This document shows, one piece after another, positions 17,152 to 28,236 of a stretch of DNA of 32,624 nt. The DNA lies in assembly GCF_001730315.1 (NCBI RefSeq), contig NZ_MIKC01000016.1:1-32624 (forward strand). The letters are read 5' to 3'. The stretch comes from Enterococcus ureilyticus. Its GTDB lineage: Bacteria > Bacillota > Bacilli > Lactobacillales > Enterococcaceae. The notes beneath the pieces are model-generated. The model saw only the letters and a program-made list of their open reading frames with translations, was not told the DNA's origin and made no database searches. The stretch's first letter is position 1. Each line of letters starts with the position of its first letter. The position numbers and the translations under genes are program-made.

Positions 17152-17189
17152 AAAGCGGAACAAGCCGCTTAGCTCTGACAGAAAAAATT
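17152..17189 (+). repeat. Truncated third hairpin repeat unit C
   Basis: The first ~38 bases of another unit (AAAGCGGAACAAGCC and on to CTGACAGAAAAA) follow unit B and match unit D upstream of dnaA almost perfectly. The rest is missing, replaced by the men promoter region. Confidence 0.8.
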
Positions 17190-17204
17190 GTTTTCAATGT
17201 TTCT

Positions 17205-17210
17205 ATTATA
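17205..17210 (-). promoter_or_regulatory. Possible -10 of the men operon promoter
   Basis: A perfect TATAAT on the minus strand lies just upstream of the repeat array. No good -35 is seen at 16-18 bases. If used, the menB mRNA would have a leader of about 310 bases made mostly of the repeats. Confidence 0.35.
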
Positions 17211-17215
17211 CACAA

Positions 17216-17679
17216 TTATGTAGTTTTTAGAATGATAGACGGTTTAAAGTGTGATGAAAGAGGAGGTGGAAGACCTCTATTTTTTATAGCTAATTATTAC
17301 GACATCTTTTCTTGAAGTTTATGTCAGAAAAAAATGTCATCAATGATTTATATTTTTATGATGATACGCTTAAATGAAGTGTAATACTTCATCAAAAATA
17401 AACGATTGATTTTTTTGCAAATTTAGCTATAGTTTATTTATAAATAAAAAAACTATTTGATACAAATAGCTGAACATTGCTTGTATCAAATAGTTTTTTG
17501 AAGAATAACCATCTTAATCACAGCATAGCGATTAAGCGATAAACGGTCGTACCGTTTTTTCCTTTGAATATAATTTATCAATTGGAATAATAATAGTCAA
17601 CGATTTTACAGAAAAGTTCAACTATCTTTTTAAACTCTTCATGCTCATTATAACAACTACTTCGTTTTAGACACCTTTT
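17216..17679. other. Intergenic stretch with hairpins, no gene seen
   Basis: No credible coding sequence was found here. Three hairpins stand out: GAGGT/ACCTC followed by ATTTTTT (17263-17285), perfect 19-base arms at 17447-17465 and 17481-17499 with six A and six T at the ends, and AAACGGT/ACCGTTT followed by T (17541-17560). They look like terminators left from lost genes or ends of small RNAs. Confidence 0.5.
17447..17499. terminator. Strong bidirectional terminator-like hairpin
   Basis: Perfect 19-base arms (17447-17465, 17481-17499), each with a run of six A or T at the outer end, close a 15-base loop. No intact gene ends nearby on either strand; the closest is the decayed Abi gene on the minus strand about 180 bases upstream. 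Confidence 0.7.
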
Positions 17680-18279
17680 TCACAACTCCATTAGCTCTTT
17701 TTTTCTATTAGCTTTCATTGCACTGCTTTGTATATATTTTTCATTTAGTAACAGAATACAAATAAAATCATATATTTTCATATTTGAAATTCTTTGTTTT
17801 CTATCTAGTTTTGCAATTCCGGCATTACCGGCAAATTCTGTAACTTTTTGAGTAGGATTAATTTGTTTTTTCTTTGTTATATTCAAAAGTAAAAGTCGGC
17901 TATGTGCCGCAGAATCTCTAAAGTTTTTAGTATACTATAATAATTCATATACCTCATGAAATATATTACGATTGGATTTATCAACTTCATAATAAAATTC
18001 GACAAATCTAATCAGCTCCCCAAAAGACATTAACTCAATCAACACCCAAAAAGGTGGATTGCATTTTCTTTTTACATATAAATCATAATGGTAGCTTTCA
18101 CTATTTCTATTCCTAGACATTATCTTTTTTTCTACAGAAATATATGTACTTACATCAAAATAAGGATTTTCTGAAAGTATCTTATTTTTGCAGTATTCAT
18201 CATACTCCCGATGGAGATTCGTTCCACCTACTATTGATAAAAATAGCCACCATGTATTTAGGTGAATTAATTCAAACAT
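17680..18279 (-). pseudogene. Abi_2 (AbiD/AbiF) family abortive-infection protein, interrupted by in-frame amber stop
   Basis: Abi_2 proteins are HEPN-type proteins that abort phage infection, probably by RNA cleavage. One reading frame runs from 18279 to 17680 (about 199 codons), broken only by TAG at 17935-17937. Before the stop is the family block PPFWVLIELMSFGELIRFVEFYY; directly after it, in the same frame, comes KNFRDSAAHSRLLLLN, matching the family's RNAAAHNNCLL segment, the HEPN RxxxxH motif. A C-terminal helical tail ends KKELMEL. The N-terminus is also short and degenerate against the usual ~280-300 aa. Asparagine of the RN pair is D here. Family call is from memory of the motif; the stop is seen directly. 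Confidence 0.75.
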
Positions 18280-18280
18280 A

Positions 18281-18320
18281 ATCCCATAAAAAATCTCAAC
18301 TAACGGATTTTTTATGGGAT
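18281..18320 (-). terminator. Terminator after adcA
   Basis: Perfect 15-base arms ATCCCATAAAAAATC and GATTTTTTATGGGAT (18281-18295, 18306-18320) close a 10-base loop, 25 bases past the adcA stop. Confidence 0.75.
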
Positions 18321-18345
18321 TAATTCTAACTCTTTCTATTCTTTA

Positions 18346-19863
18346 TCAATGTGCTAACATCTCTTGTGCAATCTCAAATCCAGTCATGCTTACAGGATAA
18401 TAAGTCGGCCAATTATCCATTTCTTCCAATAATTTTTGTTGACTTTCATTACCAAAATAGATATGGAAATGTGCTGCTTTGGAAGGCGCGATGCCATGAT
18501 CGGAAAATTGAACATACTTATATGGCGTATCCTCCGTTGCTTCAAACAAAAAGCGAACCCCACGATTTCCAGCTTTGTAAGTTAAGATTTCTTTTCCTAC
18601 GTATTTATATTTCGATGTGTATTTTTTATCCCCCACTATAAATGTCATAGCGTCCTTACTGATATCAATACGATCAACATCCGTTTGATACCCTTTTTGA
18701 TAGTAATCTTTGTATTCTTCTGCCGTCATTTTTTTTGTTAATTTCTCTTTATAATCAAATACTTGGTCAAACGTGCCATCTTCTAAATAAGGAAATACGG
18801 ATTGCCACTCACCTGCATAATCAGAAAGAGCACGATCTTTAACATCCTTATCATCAAAGTACCCATTTGAAACAGTCTTATTTACGGCAGTTTCAGTTAC
18901 TTCTTTTTTAGGTGTCACTTCCGTTGATTTTATCAGCGCTTCTAAATTCTCTTCCATCACACTGATGTACGTTTTTCCCGCCTTCATGTCATCGTTGGTA
19001 AGTCCTTCTAACGGATTTAACACAAGTAATTCAACACCGGCTTCACTCGCTAAGGTTTTCGCTACTCGGTCATTCGCATTTTCTTCAAAATAGATATAGT
19101 TGATTCCTGTTTCTTCAACTAGCTCTTTCAATTCCGCAATCCGTGAAGGTTTTGGTTCTTGATCTGGAGAAATCCCTGCGATCGGTACTTGTTTTAGGTT
19201 GTAATCTAAGGCTAAATAAGAAAAAGCTGTATGTTGCGTAATAAAATTCTTTTGTTTGGCATTCACCAACTTTGCTTCATACAACTTATTAAGCTCTGTT
19301 AACTCTTCAATGTAATCAGCTGCATTTTTAGTAAATGTCGTTTTTTGCTCTGGAAATTGGTCGATCAACCCATCTCTGATTGTTTCCACTTCTTTAATTG
19401 CACGAAAGGGACTCAACCATAAATGAGGATCATAGTCATGAGAATGCCCTTCATGATTTTCCTCTGCTGAATGGTCATGCTCTTCACTTCCGGGTAAAAG
19501 AACCATTCCTTCACTTGCTTTGATACTGGTCACATTTTTGAGTGATTTTTCCATCTTAGGCACCCAGGTTTCCATATATTCACTATTGTAAACAAACGCA
19601 TCCGCATCTTGTAAGTTAGCGATTTCCTTTGCAGAAGGTTCATAATCATGTGCTTCAGTTCCTGCTGGCACCATCAATGTAACCTCGCCAGCATCACCGA
19701 CAATATTTCTTGTAAATTCATACATTGGATAAAAAGAAGTGACGATCGTTAGCTTTTTTTTATCTTTATTGACTTCTTTTTCGTTTGTGGGTCTTGTACA
19801 TGCCGTTAGAATAATCGTTAGTAAAAATATTGCTGTAATAATAATCTTTGACCTCTTTTTCAT
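18346..19863 (-). CDS. adcA: Zinc ABC transporter substrate-binding lipoprotein AdcA (ZnuA-ZinT fusion)
   Basis: Captures zinc at the cell surface and passes it to the AdcBC importer. The 505-aa product has a lipoprotein signal peptide with lipobox LTAC (cysteine 22), a ZnuA-type domain (about 38-315) with metal ligand H72 in AGTEAHDYEPS, a His/Asp/Glu-rich loop (about 126-147, EHDHSAEENHEGHSHDYD), and a C-terminal ZinT domain (about 330-505) with KAAHFHIYFGN. This two-domain form is typical of streptococci and enterococci. GAGGGAG is the ribosome binding site. The gene stands alone: adcB and adcC are not in the window. A consensus promoter and a Zur-like operator lie upstream. Confidence 0.95.
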   Translation of the reverse strand: MKKRSKIIITAIFLLTIILTACTRPTNEKEVNKDKKKLTIVTSFYPMYEFTRNIVGDAGEVTLMVPAGTEAHDYEPSAKEIANLQDADAFVYNSEYMETWVPKMEKSLKNVTSIKASEGMVLLPGSEEHDHSAEENHEGHSHDYDPHLWLSPFRAIKEVETIRDGLIDQFPEQKTTFTKNAADYIEELTELNKLYEAKLVNAKQKNFITQHTAFSYLALDYNLKQVPIAGISPDQEPKPSRIAELKELVEETGINYIYFEENANDRVAKTLASEAGVELLVLNPLEGLTNDDMKAGKTYISVMEENLEALIKSTEVTPKKEVTETAVNKTVSNGYFDDKDVKDRALSDYAGEWQSVFPYLEDGTFDQVFDYKEKLTKKMTAEEYKDYYQKGYQTDVDRIDISKDAMTFIVGDKKYTSKYKYVGKEILTYKAGNRGVRFLFEATEDTPYKYVQFSDHGIAPSKAAHFHIYFGNESQQKLLEEMDNWPTYYPVSMTGFEIAQEMLAH

Positions 19864-19987
19864 TTTTAAGCTCCCTCAATTTTGATAGTTTCGTTCCTCT
19901 GCATATTGCCAATCTGAATGATTTTTTTGTAAAAATTTTAATTACTCAGTCTTTCATCTGAGAACTCCTTTCCGATTTCTCACGGAT

Positions 19988-20008
19988 AAATCGTAACGGT
20001 TACGTTTT
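19988..20008. promoter_or_regulatory. Zur-box-like operator of adcA
   Basis: Inverted repeat AAATCGTAAC, G, GTTACGTTTT with one mismatch between the 10-base arms. It resembles the Bacillus Zur box (TCGTAAT-N-ATTACGA) more than the streptococcal AdcR site (TTAACYRGTTAA). It sits about 11 bases downstream of the -10, where a bound repressor would block transcription when zinc is plentiful. Confidence 0.75.
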
Positions 20009-20019
20009 GATCACATGAG

Positions 20020-20048
20020 AATATAACAATTTTTTTTATTGTTGTCAA
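20020..20048 (-). promoter_or_regulatory. Promoter of adcA
   Basis: A perfect TTGACA (20043-20048) and TATATT (20020-20025) with 17-base spacing on the minus strand. The mRNA leader to adcA would be about 150 bases. Confidence 0.85.
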
Positions 20049-20057
20049 GAAACATTT

Positions 20058-20093
20058 AAAAAACAGAGAAAAAACATTTAAGTTTTTTCTCTG
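20058..20093 (-). terminator. Terminator after the yccF-like gene
   Basis: Arms CAGAGAAAAAAC (20064-20075) and GTTTTTTCTCTG (20082-20093) pair perfectly, followed on the minus strand by six T. It insulates the adcA promoter right behind it. Confidence 0.8.
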
Positions 20094-20160
20094 CTTTTCA
20101 ATTTTATACAGATGATGGCAAACGAAATGGTTAACTTTATATCAGCTGACTTTTTAAAGA

Positions 20161-20544
20161 TTATTCCATATAAGTACTATTTGTAAGTACTACTTGTGCA
20201 CCAAATGGCATCAACGCTAGCTTAGCTAGTTTAAAAGACTGCATTCCAAAAGGAATCCCAATAATTGTTACACATAAAATAATTCCACTGATACAATGCC
20301 CTACAGCTAACCAGAAGCCACTGAGAACCAACCAAAGAATATTCACTAAAAATGAGGTCGTACTTGTGCTATACACAACTCTTTTACCAAATGGCCAAAA
20401 ACTCAATCCTGCAAGTTTGAAACACTGTAACCCGATCGGAATCCCAATAATGGTAACGCACCATAAAAGCCCAGCTAACAGCCAAGTCAACCCACCAAAA
20501 AAACCGCCAAAAATAAACCAAATAATATTGCCTAAACAACCCAT
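20161..20544 (-). CDS. YccF domain-containing membrane protein
   Basis: A 127-aa, very hydrophobic integral membrane protein of the YccF family, whose function is not established. It holds two tandem copies of the family unit: CVTIIGIPIGLQCFKLAGL (about residues 29-47) and CVTIIGIPFGMQSFKLAKL (about 91-109), each followed by a PFG motif, with hydrophobic segments between. A TATAAT (20585-20590) on the minus strand may be its -10. AGGAA before the ATG is the likely ribosome binding site. It is monocistronic. Confidence 0.88.
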   Translation of the reverse strand: MGCLGNIIWFIFGGFFGGLTWLLAGLLWCVTIIGIPIGLQCFKLAGLSFWPFGKRVVYSTSTTSFLVNILWLVLSGFWLAVGHCISGIILCVTIIGIPFGMQSFKLAKLALMPFGAQVVLTNSTYME

Positions 20545-20680
20545 TCTTAGTTCCTACTTTCTTCTTAATTCATTATGAAAATAAATTATACTACAAAATC
20601 AAGAAATAAACCCTTGCTTGAAGCATAAAAACTAGTTTAAAGATTATACCTACATACTCTAATGAACTCACGACCTGTGC

Positions 20681-20686
20681 TATACT
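20681..20686 (+). promoter_or_regulatory. Extended -10 of the thioesterase gene
   Basis: TATACT preceded by TGC forms an extended -10, 42 bases upstream of the ATG at 20728. No clear -35 is present, which extended -10 promoters tolerate. Confidence 0.5.
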
Positions 20687-20727
20687 TTAACTACTTACCT
20701 TCAAAACAAGCGAGAGGATGGATTTCC

Positions 20728-21099
20728 ATGCATTTACTAGACTATCTAAAAATCGAAACAACTGAACTATCAAAAGAAAAAGTTGTCTTAACAATGAAAA
20801 TAGAAGATTATCATAAACAACCTTATGGCGTTTTGCATGGAGGAATGAATGGTATTTTGATTGAAACAGCTTGTAGTTTAGGTGCCAATGAACAGCTGGA
20901 TCAGGATTCATATGCCGCTGGTATCGATCTTCAAATCAACCATCTAAAAAGTGTTGTCGATGGAACGTTGACTGTAGTTGCTACAGCCGATCGTATTGGA
21001 CAAGCCCTCCAAGTTTGGGAAGGTAAAATCTTTAATGCTTCTGGGGAATTGACTGCTGTTGGGCGTTGTACATTGATGAGTCGAAAAATAAAGAAGTAA
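20728..21099 (+). CDS. Hotdog-fold acyl-CoA thioesterase (PaaI/YuxO-like), possible DHNA-CoA thioesterase MenI
   Basis: The 123-aa product is a single hotdog domain. The motif GVLHGGMNGILIETACSLGA (about 34-53) has the HGG turn and the catalytic acid E46 expected for PaaI/EntH-type thioesterases. The frame is open for 22 more codons upstream, but the ATG at 20728 has AGAGGATG at the right distance, the upstream residues are unlike the family, and the extended -10 lies inside the longer frame. MenI, which hydrolyses DHNA-CoA, belongs to this family, and the men operon in the window lacks a thioesterase. The link is inference: the gene is about 3.8 kb from menB and on the other strand. Confidence 0.85.
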   Translation: MHLLDYLKIETTELSKEKVVLTMKIEDYHKQPYGVLHGGMNGILIETACSLGANEQLDQDSYAAGIDLQINHLKSVVDGTLTVVATADRIGQALQVWEGKIFNASGELTAVGRCTLMSRKIKK

Positions 21100-21158
21100 T
21101 GACAACGAGGTTGGAATAAAAGCTTGTCTCTTTTTAACCACCGTTTATGCGATTTTCA

Positions 21159-21205
21159 AAGGTTTGTGACATGATAATGCTAAGCGTTATCATGTCACAA
21201 ACCTT
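21159..21205. terminator. Bidirectional terminator between thioesterase and 55-aa gene
   Basis: Perfect 19-base arms at 21159-21177 and 21187-21205 (AAGGTTTGTGACATGATAA and its complement). The outer ends are followed by T-rich sequence on the plus side and A/T-rich on the other. It ends 13 bases from the minus-strand small gene's stop. Confidence 0.82.
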
Positions 21206-21217
21206 CTTTGTTATCTT

Positions 21218-21385
21218 TTAAAAAATCGTTCTTGCTAATCCAATCAGCATTCCCATCACTGGCACTAATACCCAAATCCATGAATTCCGATCATTTTTAT
21301 TATCCTCTTTCATCGTTGCTAAACGTAATCTCAAGTTTTCGTTTTCTACTTTTAATGCTTCGATTTTTTCATTTTGGTTTGTCAT
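21218..21385 (-). CDS. Small (55 aa) membrane protein with N-terminal coiled coil
   Basis: A short open frame on the minus strand encodes MTNQNEKIEALKVENENL and onward, ending in ARTIF. The first ~30 residues are charged with leucine at heptad spacing (a likely short coiled coil). Residues about 36-53 (WIWVLVPVMGMLIGL) form one membrane segment. A good AGGAG ribosome binding site lies ahead of the ATG, and the gene ends right at a strong terminator, both supporting expression. No family is recognised; it could be a small membrane anchor or stress peptide. Confidence 0.7.
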   Translation of the reverse strand: MTNQNEKIEALKVENENLRLRLATMKEDNKNDRNSWIWVLVPVMGMLIGLARTIF

Positions 21386-21513
21386 ATTTATCCGCTCCTA
21401 ATTAGTTGATAAACTTATTATGACGGATTCCACAATAGAAAAATAGAAGCTTTTGTCAGGGATCAACATGACAAATGTCACCCTTTTTTTTTAACATAAA
21501 ATTTAGCCTTAAA

Positions 21514-21945
21514 CTAGATTATTTCCCCTGTTATGACTTTCAAATTCATCAATAAAGAGGAAAGTACTTCTAATTTTTGTTGATCTACATCTGCATATTT
21601 TTGATTTAACATATTTTCCCTTTCTTTTTTGACAAGCGAATACATCAGATATAATTCTTCTGAAGTTAAATTTGATAAATAGACATGATTCGGTTCAGAA
21701 TAAGCAAAAGCTTCGATCTCAAACGTTTCTGGATTTCTTTTTAAGCTAGTTCTGATCTGAAAACCATTTGAAAAAGTAATCATTTCAACGTATAAATATT
21801 CTGAAAAAGTAATCGGTCTGCGCTCATAAACACTCGTTTTTTCTCCGAATATTTCAAGTATATTATCAATGAAGTTAGATAATGCCGTTCCAATATTTAA
21901 TTGTTTTGAAAAAGTCTTAGATAATAATAATTTTTCTTGTGTCAT
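21514..21945 (-). CDS. Hypothetical protein (143 aa) downstream of gyrA
   Basis: The product is not recognised. It has no signal peptide or membrane segment and looks cytosolic, with mixed alpha/beta composition: SKQLNIGTALSNFIDNILEIFGEK near the start, an FSEYLYVEMITFSNGFQIRTSL strand region, and a C-terminal helical part with LTSEELYLMYSLVKKERE. The ATG at 21945 is preferred because AGAGGTA lies 7 bases ahead; a GTG at 21960 would overlap that site. It has its own probable promoter and is separated from gyrA by a terminator. Confidence 0.75.
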   Translation of the reverse strand: MTQEKLLLSKTFSKQLNIGTALSNFIDNILEIFGEKTSVYERRPITFSEYLYVEMITFSNGFQIRTSLKRNPETFEIEAFAYSEPNHVYLSNLTSEELYLMYSLVKKERENMLNQKYADVDQQKLEVLSSLLMNLKVITGEII

Positions 21946-21975
21946 ATTCTTACCTCTCACTTCTTATTACTCTCC

Positions 21976-22003
21976 ATTATAATCATAATTTTTTTCAAAA
22001 CAA
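21976..22003 (-). promoter_or_regulatory. Putative promoter of the 143-aa gene
   Basis: Minus-strand TTGTTT (21998-22003) and a perfect TATAAT (21976-21981), 16 bases apart, about 30 bases before the start codon. Confidence 0.5.
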
Positions 22004-22041
22004 AGCAAAAAGATATTGTATTTTTTTTGAATTTATTTAGT

Positions 22042-22090
22042 ATACAAAAAGAACGTTTCAGCATCTTGCGCTGAAACGTTCTTTTTGTAT
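22042..22090 (-). terminator. Terminator of the yaaA-recF-gyrB-gyrA operon
   Basis: Perfect 21-base arms (22042-22062, 22070-22090) close a 7-base loop. The core is GAACGTTTCAGC with A/T flanks. It begins directly next to the gyrA stop codon. Confidence 0.9.
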
Positions 22091-24610
22091 TTATTCTTCT
22101 GTTGTTGTGTCTGCATCTGGTGTTTCTGTTTCAATAACTATTGTTTCAACACTTTCAACTTCTTCAACGATTTCATCTGGTTCCGGCTCAACAACCGCCA
22201 TCGTCACCACTTTTGCATCTTCTTCCATTCTCATCAAACGAACCCCTAATGTAGCACGCCCTGTTTGAGAGACTGAATCGACATTGAAACGAATAATGAC
22301 CCCTTTATTGGTGATCACTAGAATATCTTCATCTCCATGAACAGTCGTAAGTCCTGCTAGTGGTCCATTTTTCGCTGTAATGTTGGCGGTCTTGATTCCT
22401 TTACCGCCACGGCCCTTCACAGGGTACTCAGAGGCTTTTGTACGCTTACCGTAACCATTTTCCGTCAACACTAGAACTTCCGTGTTAGCGTCGAGTAGAG
22501 AGGCTCCTACGACGTAATCATCTTCTCTTAGACGAATACCACGCACACCTGATGCTGTACGACCCATGTCACGAACAGCAGTTTCAGCAAAGGTCACAGA
22601 ATAACCATTATGTGTTCCGATGATCATGTTTTGCTCCCCATTCGTTAAGACAACATTAACTAGTTCATCCTCTTCTTTTAGGCCGATTGCAATCAAACCA
22701 TTACTTCTAATGTTAGAGAATGCTTTAACGGCGGTACGTTTAACGGTACCTTTACGAGTCGTGAAGAAGAGATAATGACCCTCTTCAGCTTGTCCTTCAA
22801 CAGCAATGATCGCTTGGATCTTCTCACTAGAATCGATACCTAGCATGTTGATCACAGGAATACCTTTGGCTGTTCTGCCGTATTCTGGAATTTCATAGCC
22901 TTTGGCACGATAAACTTTACCGTTATTCGTAAAGAATAATAACGTATCATGGGTTGAACAAGAAACAAGATTTTTCACGAAATCATCATCATGAACACCC
23001 ATCCCTTGAACACCACGACCACCACGGCGTTGTGCTCTAAATTCACTATTAGCCATTCGTTTGATGTAGCCATTGTTTGTCAAAGTAATCACGACTTCGG
23101 CTTCTTCGATCAAGTCTTCGTCCTCTAAACTTAGGACTTCACCGACTAATAGTTCTGTGCGGCGAGCATCGCCGTATTTATCATGAATTTCACCTAGCTC
23201 TGTTTTGATGATCTCAATAACACGTTCTGGACGAGCTAAAATATCATTCAAATCAGCAATAAATTTCAATAATTCTTGGTATTCATTTTCAATCTTATCA
23301 CGTTCTAAACCTGTTAAACGGCGTAAACGCATATCTAGAATCGCTTGTGCTTGACGATCTGAAAATTCAAAACGTTCAATCAAAGAAGCTTTTGCTTCAT
23401 CATCTGCTTTTGAGTTTCGAATAATTGCGATGATCTCATCAATGTGATCTAACGCAATTCGTAACCCTTCTAAGATATGAGCACGCGCTTCAGCTTTTTT
23501 CTTATCAAATTCTGTACGACGTGTAATAACTTCTTTTTGATGCTCTATATAATTTTCAAGAATTTCTTTCAAGCTCAAAATCTTAGGAATCCCTTTTTCG
23601 ATTGCCAACATATTAAAACCAAAAGAGGTTTGCAATGCGGTCATTTTATATAGATTATTCAAGATAACAGAAGCACTGACATCACGACGAACGTCAATGA
23701 CGATCCGCATACCTTCACGAGAAGATTCATCACGTAAATCAGTGATTCCTTCGATTCGTTTTTCACGGTGCAATTCTGAAATTCGTTCGATCAAGCGTGC
23801 TTTATTGACCATATATGGCAACTCAGAAACTAAGATACGTTCTTTACCGTTTGGCATATCAACAATCTCAACTTTGGCACGAATCGTGATCGATCCTCGA
23901 CCTGTTTCATAGGCACGGCGAATACCTGATTTACCCATAACTAAACCACCTGTAGGGAAATCTGGTCCAGGTAATACTTCCATCAATTCATTCGTTGTTG
24001 CATCGGGATTTTCCATCAATAAACTTGCAGCTTCGATTACTTCAGCTAAATTATGGGGCGGAATATTGGTTGCCATCCCAACAGCGATCCCTGTCGTACC
24101 ATTCACTAACAGGTTAGGGAAACGTGCTGGCAGTACATCTGGTTCTTGTTCTGAGTCATCATAGTTTCCATGAAAATCTACGGTATTTTTATTGATATCA
24201 CGTAACATTTCCAATGCGATCTTACTCATTCTCGCTTCGGTATAACGCATCGCAGCAGCACCGTCGCCATCGACAGAACCGAAGTTTCCATGTCCATCAA
24301 CTAGCATACTGCGATAGCTAAATGGTTGAGCCATTCGTACCATTGCTTCATAAATGGATGAATCTCCATGGGGATGGTACTTACCCATAACATCCCCAAC
24401 GATACGAGCAGATTTTTTATGTGGTTTATCAGGTGTCACACCTAATTCATTCATCCCGTATAAAATACGACGATGAACTGGTTTTAACCCATCACGAACA
24501 TCCGGCAACGCACGCGCCACAATAACGCTCATTGCATAATCAATGAAGGATTCTTTCATTTCACTGGTCAGATTGACGTCTTGAATGTTCTCTTTGATTT
24601 CTTCACTCAT
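22091..24610 (-). CDS. gyrA: DNA gyrase subunit A
   Basis: Breaks and rejoins DNA as the A2B2 gyrase, adding negative supercoils. The 839-aa product has the breakage-reunion domain with catalytic Y123 ([11 protein letters not shown]) and a C-terminal beta-pinwheel with the GyrA box QRRGGRG. The quinolone region reads [13 protein letters not shown]84 and E88 are the common susceptible residues. The C-terminus is acidic, rich in E, D and T. It starts 19 bases after gyrB in the same operon. Confidence 0.98.
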   Translation of the reverse strand: MSEEIKENIQDVNLTSEMKESFIDYAMSVIVARALPDVRDGLKPVHRRILYGMNELGVTPDKPHKKSARIVGDVMGKYHPHGDSSIYEAMVRMAQPFSYRSMLVDGHGNFGSVDGDGAAAMRYTEARMSKIALEMLRDINKNTVDFHGNYDDSEQEPDVLPARFPNLLVNGTTGIAVGMATNIPPHNLAEVIEAASLLMENPDATTNELMEVLPGPDFPTGGLVMGKSGIRRAYETGRGSITIRAKVEIVDMPNGKERILVSELPYMVNKARLIERISELHREKRIEGITDLRDESSREGMRIVIDVRRDVSASVILNNLYKMTALQTSFGFNMLAIEKGIPKILSLKEILENYIEHQKEVITRRTEFDKKKAEARAHILEGLRIALDHIDEIIAIIRNSKADDEAKASLIERFEFSDRQAQAILDMRLRRLTGLERDKIENEYQELLKFIADLNDILARPERVIEIIKTELGEIHDKYGDARRTELLVGEVLSLEDEDLIEEAEVVITLTNNGYIKRMANSEFRAQRRGGRGVQGMGVHDDDFVKNLVSCSTHDTLLFFTNNGKVYRAKGYEIPEYGRTAKGIPVINMLGIDSSEKIQAIIAVEGQAEEGHYLFFTTRKGTVKRTAVKAFSNIRSNGLIAIGLKEEDELVNVVLTNGEQNMIIGTHNGYSVTFAETAVRDMGRTASGVRGIRLREDDYVVGASLLDANTEVLVLTENGYGKRTKASEYPVKGRGGKGIKTANITAKNGPLAGLTTVHGDEDILVITNKGVIIRFNVDSVSQTGRATLGVRLMRMEEDAKVVTMAVVEPEPDEIVEEVESVETIVIETETPDADTTTEE

Positions 24611-24629
24611 GAATTTATCTCCTTCTTCA

Positions 24630-27689
<3,060 letters not shown>

Positions 27690-27703
<14 letters not shown>

Positions 27704-27932
27704 CGATTGGTTCGCCTTTTTTTACCATAAAAAAAGTACCTTCTTCAGGTATCTCAAGCATCATACCAGCATATAATTTACGACCACGGCGATTCTCTAA
27801 TTCTCCATCTACGAAAACAGTATTCTCAGCTAAGTACCACTTGGCAGCACCGCCGCTACTGATAACATCGACTTCTTTTAAGACTTGACCAAGTGTCATA
27901 TAATCCGTTTCTAAAACAATCGTCTTTTTCAA
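27690..27932 (-). CDS. yaaA: S4-domain protein YaaA (RlbA-like)
   Basis: An 80-aa RNA-binding protein consisting mostly of an S4 domain: LGQVLKEVDVISSGGAAKWYLAENTVFVDGELENRRGRKLYAGM. The Bacillus homologue sits at the same place between dnaN and recF and associates with ribosomes. Here the gene is split from dnaN by a plus-strand padR insert and has its own promoter. Confidence 0.93.
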
Positions 27933-27970
27933 ACTGCATCCCTCTTTTTTGTTTTCACTTTTACTCTCAT

Positions 27971-27999
27971 ATTATACTCTTTTTTAAGCCAAAAAACAA
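27971..27999 (-). promoter_or_regulatory. Promoter of yaaA-recF-gyrB-gyrA
   Basis: Minus-strand TTGTTT (27994-27999) and a perfect TATAAT (27971-27976), 17 bases apart, 39 bases before the yaaA start. Confidence 0.65.
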
Positions 28000-28156
28000 A
28001 TTTATCCGTCTAATTTTGTTTCTAAGCAATTTTGAATACAATCGACAAAAAATATTCTAACGATTAAAAAAGGCTTAAAATGCATTTTAAGAAGAAATTT
28101 GTAAGTTGAGGTTCTTGAAATTTTTTTTACTAGTTTTATTTTGATACTATCAATAA

Positions 28157-28185
28157 TTGACTTATACAGTTCGTCGATATATAAT
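28157..28185 (+). promoter_or_regulatory. Promoter of padR
   Basis: TTGACT (28157-28162) and a perfect TATAAT (28180-28185) with 17-base spacing, about 50 bases before the start codon. Confidence 0.85.
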
Positions 28186-28210
28186 TCACTTGTATAGTTG
28201 AACTGTATAA
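28162..28210. promoter_or_regulatory. Probable PadR operator
   Basis: A perfect 11-base inverted repeat, TTATACAGTTC (28162-28172) and GAACTGTATAA (28200-28210), embraces the promoter: the left arm touches the -35 and the right arm lies just past the -10. A further TGTATAGTT lies at 28191-28199. Such placement suggests self-repression by the PadR protein. Confidence 0.65.
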
Positions 28211-28236
28211 TTAAATTGTAAAAAAGGTGTGCATCT

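Noticed and set aside
16911-17189. The repeat array considered as a CRISPR array
   Set aside because: Units are ~120 bases, tandem without unique spacers, diverged in sequence and folded; no cas genes are present.
17018-17215. A 65-codon minus-strand frame over the repeat array
   Set aside because: It follows the repeat units B and C; other units do not keep the frame, so it is not a gene.
18351-18641. A 96-codon open frame on the plus strand
   Set aside because: It lies fully antisense to adcA, has no ribosome binding site of note and no recognisable protein pattern.
19920-19985. A very short reading frame (M-K-D) with AAAGGAG in the adcA leader, considered as an attenuator peptide
   Set aside because: Three codons only, the accompanying hairpin (CTCAG/CTGAG) is weak, and control is already explained by the Zur-like site.
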